In this document: positions 1 through 8,187 of the stretch, in pieces
Layout: each line of letters opens with the position of its first letter
How positions within the stretch are numbered: the first letter of the stretch is position 1
DNA from: Kushneria sinocarnis
Lineage (GTDB): Bacteria > Pseudomonadota > Gammaproteobacteria > Pseudomonadales > Halomonadaceae
Length of the DNA: 64,000 nucleotides
Direction of reading: 5' to 3'
Assembly (NCBI RefSeq): GCF_003633775.1
Contig: NZ_RBIN01000006.1
Location: forward strand, 62,001-126,000
Notes under the pieces: generated by a model
Database searches by the model: none
What the model was told of the DNA's origin: nothing
Seen by the model: the letters and a program-made list of their open reading frames with translations, nothing else
Translations under genes and position numbers: made by a program

Positions 1-1284
1 GGGCGCGTAACGGTCAATATCCGGCACCATCACCACGATGTCACGCGGCTTGAGGGTGGCATCGCGTTCGAAGGCATCGAGCAGCTGATCATGCAGGATC
101 TCGACTTCGCGCATCGGCGAGTGCGCCGAGGTCAGCGTGAGTGACTCGTCATCGGCCGCCAGGCTACGCCGCCCCGCCTGCTCGGTGCGCTCGGCGGGAT
201 GTTCGAGATCGAGGATATCCTGCTGCAGCTGATGGAGCAGCGGTGCGTGCTCTCCCTGCTCGACCCGGTCACGAAATACATCGTGCTCCAGATCGAAGGC
301 ATTATCCGCCTCGAACTCGTAGAGCGCCTCGATGAAATCACGACCGTGCGCGCCCCAGCTGGCCAGCAGCGGATTGGCACGCAGATGCAGGGTCTGCTCA
401 TCAAGGCCGGTCAGCCGGGGATGCTCGGCGTGACGCTGGCGATGGGTTTCGGCGCGCATCCGGGCCCGCAGTACTTCCCGGTCGGCCACGATGTCACCCC
501 AGTAATACCGGCAGGGGTTGGCGATCATCAGCACCACATCCATCACCCCGGAAAGGGCATGCAAGGCTTCCAGCAGCTGATGCGGCAGTGCCGAGACCCC
601 AAACACCACCAGCCGCGGTGGCAGCAGCGACGGCCGCTCGGTCAGTTCCCGGCTGGCCTGCAGAAAGCGGTCATGCAGTGCCGCACGATGACAAGAGCGC
701 TCCGCCGGCGCGGCATCCTCGAGCAGCGCCTGCCACAGTCGCGGCTGCCAGGCCTCCTCCTCCGGCAGATCGGCCGGGGCCGTTTCTCCCCGCCCCCAGG
801 CGGTGATCCAGTCGGGCCGATAGACCAGATACTGGTCGAACAGATCGGCCAGTCGTCCCGCAAGCTGATAGCACTTGCGATCACCACAGGCAACACCATC
901 CGCCTGCGCAGGCGTCGTGTCGCGCGGCAGCTCATCGGCCAGGTAGTGCGCCAGTGGCGCAAACTCGGGCTCATCGAGCAGCTGCGGCAGCAGGCGCATC
1001 AGACGCCAGGTCAGCGGTCGCTTGTCGAAGGGGGACTGCTCGGGAATCTCGCTGCCGAGCACGGCACGATAGGCCCGCCACACGAAACTCGAGGGCAGCG
1101 GAAAATCGTTGGCGGCCGCGACGCCCAGCTGCTCGGCCAGCGAGAGCTGCAGCCACTGGGCCATGCCGTTGGATTGCACCAGGAAGGTTTCATTATCCAG
1201 CGCTGCCAGTGGCTGCCGGGTCGACAGCGACACCGCCAGATCACGCAGATCCTCGAGATGGTTGGCATGCAGAACGGTAAACAA
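1..1284 (-). CDS. recC: Exodeoxyribonuclease V subunit gamma (RecC), N-terminal part
   Basis: RecC is the Chi-recognising subunit of the RecBCD helicase-nuclease, which processes double-strand DNA ends for RecA-dependent repair. The 428 visible residues follow E. coli RecC closely: an opening LFTVLHANHLEDL, then LVQSNGMAQWLQLSLAEQ, a DFPLPSSFVW segment, and VVMVPDIDRYAP at the window edge. The gene continues beyond base 1, so the C-terminus is missing. The start is read as TTG at 1284: an in-frame TGA lies seven codons upstream, no ATG or GTG lies between, GGAG sits about four bases before it, and the family's first residues begin here. recB and recD would be expected further out. The sequence resemblance is strong; the TTG start is inferred but has no competitor. 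Confidence 0.93.
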   Translation of the reverse strand, partial: MFTVLHANHLEDLRDLAVSLSTRQPLAALDNETFLVQSNGMAQWLQLSLAEQLGVAAANDFPLPSSFVWRAYRAVLGSEIPEQSPFDKRPLTWRLMRLLPQLLDEPEFAPLAHYLADELPRDTTPAQADGVACGDRKCYQLAGRLADLFDQYLVYRPDWITAWGRGETAPADLPEEEAWQPRLWQALLEDAAPAERSCHRAALHDRFLQASRELTERPSLLPPRLVVFGVSALPHQLLEALHALSGVMDVVLMIANPCRYYWGDIVADREVLRARMRAETHRQRHAEHPRLTGLDEQTLHLRANPLLASWGAHGRDFIEALYEFEADNAFDLEHDVFRDRVEQGEHAPLLHQLQQDILDLEHPAERTEQAGRRSLAADDESLTLTSAHSPMREVEILHDQLLDAFERDATLKPRDIVVMVPDIDRYAP

Positions 1285-1385
1285 TCGCTTCTCCGGCGCG
1301 CTTCAGGGACAGATGACAGCTCTCCCGGAGCAGCGGGGCGAGCAGCACGCCCGCCCCGGGTCCGGCCCGTGGCAGGAGCCGCGAT

Positions 1386-1406
1386 TGTCCGGGGCTGCCC
1401 CGGACA
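1386..1406 (-). terminator. Stem-loop downstream of the SDR gene
   Basis: A perfect 9-bp stem (TGTCCGGGG against CCCCGGACA) with a 3-base loop lies between the end of the SDR gene and the start of recC, both on the minus strand. No T-run follows, so it is either a weak intrinsic terminator or an RNA-stabilising hairpin. Confidence 0.4.
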
Positions 1407-1437
1407 CTGCAAGTACCGGTAAGCGCCGGCAGTCGAC

Positions 1438-2244
1438 TCAGGTGATCTCGTCGTGCCCCGGACGCTCGTCATAGCGCAGGGTGTTGTGCATGTAGCCACC
1501 ATCGACATAGAGCGTGGTGCCGGTGATATAGCGCGCCTGATCGGAGCAGGCAAACACCACCGTACCCGCCACATCCGCGGTATCGCCGACAAAGCCCAGC
1601 GGAATCCAGCTGTTCATGCGGTCGCGACCCAGCGATTCGATGTCATCATGGTTGATATCGGTTTCGATCGCGCCCGGCGCGATGCCGACCACCCGAATGC
1701 CGTATTCCGCCCACTCCAGCGCCGCACTGCGGGTCAGCATCTTCAGGCCGGACTTGGCCACGCCATAGTGCGCCACACCCTTGCGTACGACCTCATCATG
1801 AATGGACTGGATGTTGATGATGGTGCCACCACGGTGCTCACCGGCCTGCATGCGCCTGAAGGCACGCTGACTGCACAAAAAGGGAGCTTCGAGATTGACC
1901 TGCATCACGCCGCGCCAGACCTCGAGCGGCATCTCTTCCAGCGCGTGCGAATTCTCGAAGCCGGCATTGTTGACCAGAATATCGAGCCGATCGAAATGGG
2001 CATCGAACTGGGAGAAGATCGAGTCGATCGTCTGCTCGTCACTCAGATCGCCCACGATCACCCGGGTCCTGACCCCGTGGCGCTCGGCCAGCGATTCGGC
2101 CAGGATATTGACCTCATCGCGCGCCTTGCGCGAATGCAGCGCCACATCCGCGCCCGCCTCGGCCAGGCTTTCGGCGACTGCAGCCCCGATGCCGCGATTG
2201 GCGCCGGTAACCAGCGCCACCCTGTTGGCCAGTGAAATCTCCAT
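1438..2244 (-). CDS. SDR family NAD(P)-dependent oxidoreductase
   Basis: Classical short-chain dehydrogenase/reductase of 268 residues, soluble, probably acting on a sugar, polyol or 3-oxo substrate that the sequence does not identify. The Rossmann motif TGxxxGIG is at residues 13-20 and NNAG at 92-95. The catalytic triad is Ser147, Tyr160 and Lys164 (YGVAK), and the C-terminal VDGGY lies near residue 247. The start is the ATG at 2244, preceded by AAAGGAG; an ATG 18 bases further upstream has no such site. The gene lies about 125 bases downstream of an MHS-type transporter on the same strand, so the two may form a small uptake-and-oxidation unit. Family assignment is certain; substrate is unknown. 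Confidence 0.9.
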   Translation of the reverse strand: MEISLANRVALVTGANRGIGAAVAESLAEAGADVALHSRKARDEVNILAESLAERHGVRTRVIVGDLSDEQTIDSIFSQFDAHFDRLDILVNNAGFENSHALEEMPLEVWRGVMQVNLEAPFLCSQRAFRRMQAGEHRGGTIINIQSIHDEVVRKGVAHYGVAKSGLKMLTRSAALEWAEYGIRVVGIAPGAIETDINHDDIESLGRDRMNSWIPLGFVGDTADVAGTVVFACSDQARYITGTTLYVDGGYMHNTLRYDERPGHDEIT

Positions 2245-2369
2245 GACATCTCCTTTGGACATCCCTGTATGTCATCAGAGCCTGGCTGTTTCACGCGCAC
2301 ACGGCCAGCACCGGGCCATGCCACACCCCGCCTGACGGCGCAGCCGGCCGGCAATGCCGGTACGGATGT

Positions 2370-3698
2370 TCAGCCGGCGGAGGCCGCGACCCGGCGATAG
2401 CGATGATGGACACGCATCAGTCCCAGCCCGATCAGCGCACCGATCGTGCAGACGATCGCCACGTAGAGCGCCGGTGACATCGGCATCACCTTGATCGACA
2501 GCGTGACCACCATGGGCGTCAAGCCGCCGAAGATGGCGTAGGCCACGTTGTAGGAGAACGACAGCCCGGTGAAGCGGATCGCCGCCGGAAAGGCCTTGAC
2601 GGCAATCGCCGGCACCAGCCCGGTCAGGCCGACAAAGAAGCCGACCACGGCGTACAGGGGAAAAAGCCCGACCGTGCTGATCTGCATGCGGCCGAAAAAG
2701 ACCCAGAAGCTCACTCCCAGCCCGACGCTCCAGATCAGCAGCATCAGGCCGTCACCGAATCGATCGGCCAGCCGACCGGCGACCAGACAGCCGATCATCA
2801 CGCAGACGATCGCCACGATATTGGCCTCCAGCGTCAGGCCGCGATCGATACCGGCGAAGTTCTGCAACAGGGTCGGGGTCATCAGGATGGTCACCACCAC
2901 GGCGGCCGTCAGCAGCCAGGTGACTCCCATGGCCAGCATCACCCCGCGCAGGTGATCACGCAGGATCAGCTTGACCGGCAGCTCGGTGGAGAGCGACTGG
3001 CGCTGCTGCATCTCGGTAAAGACCGGCGTTTCGTGCAGCCAGCGACGCAGATAGAGCGTCACGAAACCGAGCACGCCCCCGAGCAGGAACGGCAGACGCC
3101 ACGCCCAGGCCGTGATCGTGGCATCGTCAAAGAGCGCGTTGATGGCCGTGGCCACCAGCGAGCCGAGCAGAATGCCGCCCACCAGCCCGGCGGACAGGGT
3201 GCTGGTGGCAAAGGCCGTATGGCGCGCCGGCACGTGTTCGGTGACGAACACCCAGGCCCCCGGCGCCTCGCCCCCGATGGCAGCCCCCTGCAGCACGCGC
3301 ATCAGCAGCAGCAGGATGGGGGCCATCACGCCAATGGTGTCGTAGGTGGGCAGCGAGCCCATGACCAGGGTAGGCACCGCCATCAGGAAGATACTCAGCA
3401 TGAACATCTTCTTGCGACCCAGCAGATCGCCGAAATGCGCCATGATGATGCCACCCAGCGGGCGCGCCAGGTAACCGGCCGCAAAGATGCCGAAGGTCTG
3501 TACCAGACGCAGCCAGTCGGGCATCTCGACGGGGAAGAAGAGCTGCCCGACCACGGTGGCGAAATAGACAAAGATGACAAAATCGTAGAATTCCAGCGCC
3601 CCGCCCAGAGCGGAAAGGCCCAGAATCCGGATATCACGGCCGTTCAGGGGACGCGAGGCTCCCTGCGTCCCGTGATCGGCGCCGTCGAGTGTTTCCAT
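2370..3698 (-). CDS. MFS transporter, metabolite:H+ symporter (MHS) type
   Basis: Twelve-segment inner-membrane carrier, about 442 residues from the ATG at 3698. The first membrane helix carries GGALEFYDFVIFVYFA, as in the ProP/KgtP/ShiA group of metabolite:proton symporters. The loop between helices 2 and 3 contains ARPLGGIIMAHFGDLLGRKK, which is the MFS signature. The RVLQGAAIGGEAPGAW segment is typical of MHS helix 4. An upstream ATG at 3755 would add 19 poorly hydrophobic residues; neither start has a clear ribosome site. The SDR gene follows on the same strand, hinting that the imported metabolite is a substrate for it. The substrate cannot be read from sequence; organic acids, osmolytes and aromatic acids are all known in this family. 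Confidence 0.88.
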   Translation of the reverse strand: METLDGADHGTQGASRPLNGRDIRILGLSALGGALEFYDFVIFVYFATVVGQLFFPVEMPDWLRLVQTFGIFAAGYLARPLGGIIMAHFGDLLGRKKMFMLSIFLMAVPTLVMGSLPTYDTIGVMAPILLLLMRVLQGAAIGGEAPGAWVFVTEHVPARHTAFATSTLSAGLVGGILLGSLVATAINALFDDATITAWAWRLPFLLGGVLGFVTLYLRRWLHETPVFTEMQQRQSLSTELPVKLILRDHLRGVMLAMGVTWLLTAAVVVTILMTPTLLQNFAGIDRGLTLEANIVAIVCVMIGCLVAGRLADRFGDGLMLLIWSVGLGVSFWVFFGRMQISTVGLFPLYAVVGFFVGLTGLVPAIAVKAFPAAIRFTGLSFSYNVAYAIFGGLTPMVVTLSIKVMPMSPALYVAIVCTIGALIGLGLMRVHHRYRRVAASAG

Positions 3699-4025
3699 GT
3701 GGCTATCGATCGCAGTAAGCACGCCTTGTCCGGGACAGACGGCGCAATGATTCATTCGGGATGAGATAAGCTCGCAGGTCGCGGATCACGCGATCGGCCG
3801 GAGGACGGGGCATGGATCACATGCAAAAGGGGTCTCCCGGGCGAACCGCCATACTGACAGAAAACGACCCGACGGGGAACTCGCCGCTGCGTGCTGGACC
3901 GCCGGGTGGGCAGCGGGTCGATGAAGCTGCTACAACGAACAGGGGAACAGGCCAACAACATCAAACCGCTCCCGCTTGCAGAAAGCACAACAACCTGCAG
4001 AACCTGCAACAAGGAATCTGCCGTC

Positions 4026-5435
4026 ATGTCCGATACTTCCTCGCAGCGCTGGTATGAACGGGTCCCGCATCCGGCCGTACTGATCGTGATGATGCTGATC
4101 CTGGTCTGGGGGCTGACCTGGCTGGTGCCCTCCGGCGAGTATGAACGTCACGCAGTGGCCGGACGCGAAGCGGTCATCCCCGGCACCTTCACCCTGACCG
4201 ACACCACACCCCCTTCCCCGCTGGCCATCTTCCATGCCGTGCCGCTGGGCATGGTGGCAGCCTCGAGCATCATCTTTGCCGTTTTCATCGGCGGTGGGCT
4301 CTTCCGGGTGCTGGAGGCTACCGGCGCGCTGGAGCGTCTGATCGGCACCCTGGTGGATCGGCTGGGCAGCGACCGCCCGGCCCTGCTGATCTGGCTGATG
4401 ACATTCGTTTTCGGTGCCCTGGGCGTGGCGGTCGGTTACGAAAACAATATTGCGCTGGTGCCGATTGCGGTGCTGCTGGGAACCGCTCTTGGAGGCGACC
4501 GGCTGACGGGGGCCGGTATCGCCATCTGCGGCGTCGGTATCGGATTCGCCACTTCGCCGATCAATGTCTATACGGTGGGTGTGGCCGACCGGATCGCCCA
4601 GCTGCCGCTCTTTTCCGGAGCCCTGCTGCGCAGCGTACTCTGCCTCGGGGCCCTGGCGATCGCCGCCCATCACATCACGCGTTATCTTGCCCGCATTCGC
4701 CATGCCCCCGAACGCAGCCTGATGCCGCCGGCAGACGAGCTGACGGATGAAGGCGGCGAATCCGCCCCGCCCCGGGGTCATCGTCTCGTCAAGCGGGACT
4801 GGGCGGTACTGGGTGTGTTCGTGCTCGGACTGGCCATCATGCTCTACGGCGTCTTCGCCCTGGGCTGGTACATCAACGAGATCGCCGCCACCTTCCTGGC
4901 CATCGCGATCGTGGCCGGACTGACCGGCGGCATGCGCCCCGGTACGCTCAACGCCCGCTTCTTCGAAGGCGCGGCCTCCGTGACCACCGGCGCACTGCTG
5001 GTCGGCCTGGCACGGGGGATCGAGGTACTGCTCGATCAGGGCCATATCGCCGATACCATCGTGCACGCACTCTCCGCCCCGCTTTCCGCCCTGCCGGTAC
5101 TGGGTTCGGCGCTGGCCATGACAGTGGTACATGCCCTCATCAACTTCTTCATCCCCTCGGGCAGCGGCCAGGCCATTGTCACCATGCCGATCATGATTCC
5201 GCTCTCCGATCTGCTGGGCATGACCCGCCAGACAGCGATTCTGGCCTTTCAGGTCGGCGACGGCCTGACCAACCTGATCGTGCCGACTTCGGGCGGGACC
5301 CTGGCCATGCTGGCCATCGCCGGCGTGCCCTTCGACCGCTGGGTCCGCTTCTTCTTTCCCCTGCTGATGAAACTGTTTCTGCTGAGCTGGCTCGCCCTCT
5401 CCGTGGCGGTCGCCATTCAGTGGGGGCCGGCATGA
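4026..5435 (+). CDS. YfcC family basic amino acid/dicarboxylate-like carrier
   Basis: Predicted inner-membrane transporter of 469 residues with about twelve hydrophobic segments, starting at residue 15 (HPAVLIVMMLILVWGLTWLV). The overall pattern, LVPSGEYER after helix 1 and the PSGSGQAIVTMPIMIPL motif near residue 377, places it in the YfcC/DcuC-like ion transporter superfamily. The ATG at 4026 is chosen because AAGGAAT precedes it; the frame stays open upstream to 3891 but that part is polar and unlike the family. The downstream deacylase gene overlaps or begins within about 50 bases on the same strand, so the carrier may import the acylated substrate that the enzyme hydrolyses. The substrate is unknown. 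Confidence 0.85.
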   Translation: MSDTSSQRWYERVPHPAVLIVMMLILVWGLTWLVPSGEYERHAVAGREAVIPGTFTLTDTTPPSPLAIFHAVPLGMVAASSIIFAVFIGGGLFRVLEATGALERLIGTLVDRLGSDRPALLIWLMTFVFGALGVAVGYENNIALVPIAVLLGTALGGDRLTGAGIAICGVGIGFATSPINVYTVGVADRIAQLPLFSGALLRSVLCLGALAIAAHHITRYLARIRHAPERSLMPPADELTDEGGESAPPRGHRLVKRDWAVLGVFVLGLAIMLYGVFALGWYINEIAATFLAIAIVAGLTGGMRPGTLNARFFEGAASVTTGALLVGLARGIEVLLDQGHIADTIVHALSAPLSALPVLGSALAMTVVHALINFFIPSGSGQAIVTMPIMIPLSDLLGMTRQTAILAFQVGDGLTNLIVPTSGGTLAMLAIAGVPFDRWVRFFFPLLMKLFLLSWLALSVAVAIQWGPA

Positions 5436-5485
5436 ATCCGGCAGGACACTTATCTCATTCACCTCCCGAGACAGGCGAGATCTGC

Positions 5486-6640
5486 ATGAAAGCACATGAC
5501 ATCCTGAGTGAACTGGTCGGCTTCGACACCATTTCCAGCGCCTCCAACCTGGCACTGATCGAATGGGTCGAAGCATTTCTGCACCGTCATGATGTCCCCA
5601 CCGAGAGGATTGCCAGTGACGATGGCCGCAAGAGCAATCTGCTGGCCCGGATCGGTCCCGAAACGGCCGGCGGTGTGGTGCTGTCCGGTCATACCGATGT
5701 GGTACCGGTCGAGGGTCAGCCCTGGCAGACCGATCCCTTTGTCCTGAGCGAGCACGACGATCGTCTCTACGGCCGCGGCAGCTGCGACATGAAGGGGTTT
5801 CTGGCCTGTGCGCTGGCCCAAGTGCCGCAGTGGCAGCAGCTTGAGCTCGAGCGGCCGATCTGGCTGGCCCTCTCCTATGACGAGGAGGTCGGCTGCCTGG
5901 GGGCACCGCGCATGATCGAACACCTGATGCAGCACCACCCTCGCCCGGAGAGCGTGATCATCGGTGAACCGACCCTGATGGCGCCGGTCATCCAGCAGAA
6001 GGGCATCACCAGCCTGCGTACTACGGTGCATGGCATCGAAGCGCACTCCAGCCAGATCCCCCAGGGCATTTCAGCCATCCATGCCGCCGCCCGCCTGATT
6101 GAACGCATCGAAACGATCATGGGCGATCTGGCCGCCGAGAACCGGCTCAATCAGGCCTTCAACGTCCCCTACTCCAGCCTTCATGTCGGCCGGGTACAGG
6201 GCGGCACCGCCATCAACATCATGGCCCGTCAGTGCCGTTTCGACTGGGAGATTCGCCATCTGCCCGGCGATGGTTTCGATGAAGTATTCGAACGCTTTCG
6301 GGTCGCCAGCGCCGAACTGGAAGAGGCGCTGAAAAACCGCAACCCCGCCTTTGCCATCGAGACCGAGCGTCTGACACCCACGGTACCGGCGCTTGCCGAC
6401 CGGGATAACGACCAGGCCCTGGCCCTCTGCGATACCCTGCTTGGCGCCCGGGAGCGGGAAGCGGTCGCCTTTGCCACCGAAGGCGGGCGGTTCCAGAACG
6501 CCGGCCTGCAGGTGGTGATCTGCGGGCCGGGCAGCATCAGTCAGGCCCATCAGCCCGATGAGTACATCGAACGCGAACAGCTTGAGCAGTGCACGAATTT
6601 CATGACCCGGCTCGGCCGGCATCTGGCGTGCGCCGATTGA
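5486..6640 (+). CDS. argE: ArgE/DapE family M20 deacylase, acetylornithine deacetylase-like
   Basis: M20 metallo-amidohydrolase of 384 residues, close to the length of E. coli ArgE (383). Metal and catalytic residues are visible: His69 and Asp71 in SGHTDVVP, Asp101 in GRGSCDMKG, Glu133-Glu134 in YDEEVGC, Glu161 in GEPT and His355 near the C-terminus. The start at 5486 matches the family's N-terminus; an upstream in-frame GTG at 5420 would add an unlikely leader. The same window encodes ArgJ, which recycles the acetyl group and makes a biosynthetic ArgE dispensable. Its position after a YfcC carrier therefore suggests use of an imported N-acyl amino acid. The symbol reflects closest resemblance, not proven substrate. 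Confidence 0.82.
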   Translation: MKAHDILSELVGFDTISSASNLALIEWVEAFLHRHDVPTERIASDDGRKSNLLARIGPETAGGVVLSGHTDVVPVEGQPWQTDPFVLSEHDDRLYGRGSCDMKGFLACALAQVPQWQQLELERPIWLALSYDEEVGCLGAPRMIEHLMQHHPRPESVIIGEPTLMAPVIQQKGITSLRTTVHGIEAHSSQIPQGISAIHAAARLIERIETIMGDLAAENRLNQAFNVPYSSLHVGRVQGGTAINIMARQCRFDWEIRHLPGDGFDEVFERFRVASAELEEALKNRNPAFAIETERLTPTVPALADRDNDQALALCDTLLGAREREAVAFATEGGRFQNAGLQVVICGPGSISQAHQPDEYIEREQLEQCTNFMTRLGRHLACAD

Positions 6641-6751
6641 TCCACTTCGGCACAGCGAAGAGCGGGAATATCTTCCAAGCTGTGACAAAGTGTAAAGCCG
6701 CCCGGCAGACCGTTACCGGGCGGTGACATCCGAATCACAGGGAGGTAGCTC

Positions 6752-6964
6752 ATGAACCCATTCAGGCGTCGTTCGCGTCAGCCCCGGGCAGGGGTCGAAA
6801 CGGAATCGATCCTTCCCGGCGAGCATTTCGAGGATGTGCCCAACCTGATCACCCTGAACGATCTCAAGCGCCGCCAGCAGCGCATCGAATGGCGCATGCG
6901 TCAGGAACACTTCAAGCGCTACGGCGTGGCACCCGGGCCTACCATCATCCGTAATCTGAACTGA
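6752..6964 (+). CDS. Small conserved-looking hypothetical protein, 70 residues
   Basis: I do not recognise this gene. It is supported by a strong ribosome site (GGGAGGT seven bases before the ATG) and by ordinary GC-rich codon use. The product is basic and hydrophilic: an Arg-rich N-terminus, an acidic patch LPGEHFEDVPNL, then a probable helix rich in Arg, Gln and Glu, ending PGPTIIRNLN. No membrane segment, signal peptide or cysteine is present. It stands alone between the ArgE-like gene and a DUF1415 gene of opposite strand. It could be a small nucleic-acid- or ribosome-associated protein, but nothing proves that. Confidence 0.6.
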   Translation: MNPFRRRSRQPRAGVETESILPGEHFEDVPNLITLNDLKRRQQRIEWRMRQEHFKRYGVAPGPTIIRNLN

Positions 6965-6992
6965 TGGCTTTCGCCGGACGGTGGCTGGCGGC

Positions 6993-7568
6993 CTATGCCC
7001 TGTCCGGCGGGATGTCGCAACACGTCTGCATGATGTTACGCCACCATTCGTGTCCCCGATCACGCAGCAGGCTGATATTGCGTTCGGGGATACGCTCGGG
7101 ATTGGCGAAGCGCTGAAGCGCCGCCTCCACCTGGGCTTCACGCAGCAGATGCAGCACCGGGAAGGGGGAACAGTTGGTGAGATTGGCCGGGTCGTCCGCC
7201 GGCGCATCGCCGAAGCGGTAGTCGGGATGAAAGCTTGCCAGCTGATAGACGCCTTCATAGCCTTCCAGCTGCATCAGGCGTTCGGCCAGTGCCAGAGCGT
7301 CAAGATAGTCCTCGAAGACCTCCAGCCCCGGCGTCACGATCAGCAGCGTGGTCGCCGTATGCGCGTCGGCATCCAGGTGTCGACACTCCTCGATCAGCCG
7401 CTGGAGCAGCGCTTCGGTATCGTGTCCGCTCACCCGACAATAACGTACCCGATCGGCGTCGAACTCGCGGCGAGCGAAGGGACAGATGTCGTGAGCAATG
7501 ACAAAATTGTATAACCAGCGGCGAGTAGCGGTCTCGGGATCGGGTTGCACATCGTGGTGGGAAGTCAT
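6993..7568 (-). CDS. DUF1415 family protein
   Basis: Protein of 191 residues matching the DUF1415 family, whose biochemical role is unknown. Family traits visible are WLYNFVIAHDICPFARREF near the N-terminus, LLIVTPGLEVFEDYLD in the middle, and LASFHPDYRFGDAPADDPAN, followed by NCSPFPVLHLLREAQV. The conserved His, Cys and Asp residues in these stretches could form a metal or catalytic site; that is inference. The ATG at 7568 gives the family's N-terminus although no clear ribosome site precedes it. It lies downstream of osmC on the same strand, separated by a strong hairpin terminator. Confidence 0.85.
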   Translation of the reverse strand: MTSHHDVQPDPETATRRWLYNFVIAHDICPFARREFDADRVRYCRVSGHDTEALLQRLIEECRHLDADAHTATTLLIVTPGLEVFEDYLDALALAERLMQLEGYEGVYQLASFHPDYRFGDAPADDPANLTNCSPFPVLHLLREAQVEAALQRFANPERIPERNISLLRDRGHEWWRNIMQTCCDIPPDRA

Positions 7569-7617
7569 CAGGCATGCAGGACCGGTGGGAAAACGGAGTA
7601 TGGCGTGCTGGCAAACA

Positions 7618-7648
7618 GGCAACCCCCCTGCGCCGCAGGGGGGTTGCC
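7618..7648 (-). terminator. Hairpin terminator after osmC
   Basis: Perfect 14-bp stem (7618-7631 with 7635-7648) and a 3-base GCC loop directly after osmC. On the minus strand it is followed by TGTTTG, a poor T-tract, so termination may be partial and DUF1415 may be read through. Confidence 0.75.
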
Positions 7649-7672
7649 CGATCTCATGCCCTCGTTTGAAGC

Positions 7673-8104
7673 TCAGCCTTCCAGCCGGGCATCGAGGGTA
7701 ATCTCGGCATTGAGCAGCTTGGAGATCGGGCAGCCTGCCTTGGCATCATTGGCCGCCTTTTCGAAATCGCCCTGATTGGCGCCGGGGACCCGGGCCACCG
7801 TTTCCAAGTGTACGGCGGTCACGGTAAACCCGCTGTCATCCTGTTCCAGGGTGACGGTCGCCTCGGTTCTGATGCTTTCGGGTTCCATGCCACCCGCGCC
7901 CAGCATCATCGACAGCGCCATCGAGTAGCAGCTGGCATGGGCGGCACCGACAAGCTCCTCCGGGTTGGTCCCCGACTGCCCTTCGAAGCGGGTCTTGAAA
8001 CCATAGGGATTCTGCTTGAGCGCCCCGCTTTCGGTGGAGACGGTGCCCGTCCCCTCCTTCAGGCTGCCCTGCCACTCAGCGGAGCCTTTCTTTTTGATCG
8101 CCAT
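7673..8104 (-). CDS. osmC: Organic hydroperoxide reductase OsmC
   Basis: Cytoplasmic thiol peroxidase that reduces organic hydroperoxides. The 143 residues equal the E. coli OsmC length and align throughout (KKGSAEWQG, GTVSTESGAL, PYGFKTRFEG, TNPEELVGAAHASCYSMALS). The two active cysteines are Cys59 (AAHASC) and Cys125 (KAGCP). The start at 8104 is preceded by AAGGAGG. tpx lies upstream on the same strand, so the pair forms a peroxide-defence group. A sigma-S-like -10 element and a nested inverted repeat lie in the tpx-osmC gap, agreeing with known stationary-phase and osmotic control of osmC in E. coli. Confidence 0.96.
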   Translation of the reverse strand: MAIKKKGSAEWQGSLKEGTGTVSTESGALKQNPYGFKTRFEGQSGTNPEELVGAAHASCYSMALSMMLGAGGMEPESIRTEATVTLEQDDSGFTVTAVHLETVARVPGANQGDFEKAANDAKAGCPISKLLNAEITLDARLEG

Positions 8105-8125
8105 GCTTCCTCCTTTTCCGGGTTC

Positions 8126-8166
8126 ACGTGGCGGTGCCCCCTGGCACCCGACACGTTCAGCATAGA
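8126..8166 (-). promoter_or_regulatory. Candidate sigma-S promoter element and inverted repeat upstream of osmC
   Basis: On the minus strand the sequence TCTATGCTGAA (8166-8156) matches the extended sigma-S -10 consensus KCTAYRCTTAA at ten of eleven positions. No convincing -35 box is present, as is common for sigma-S promoters. Just downstream is a nested inverted repeat, ACGTG/CACGT outside (8126-8130, 8152-8156) and GGTGCC/GGCACC inside (8133-8138, 8143-8148). It could serve as an operator or as a terminator for tpx. Confidence 0.45.
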
Positions 8167-8187
8167 TGATTCATGCCGACTTGCCGA

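Noticed and set aside
199-1422. Long plus-strand open frame across recC
   Set aside because: The minus strand encodes an unmistakable RecC; the plus frame has low-complexity composition typical of antisense frames in GC-rich genes.
3930-5906. 658-codon minus-strand open frame
   Set aside because: Antisense to the YfcC and ArgE-like genes; composition of a shadow (His, Gln, Gly rich).
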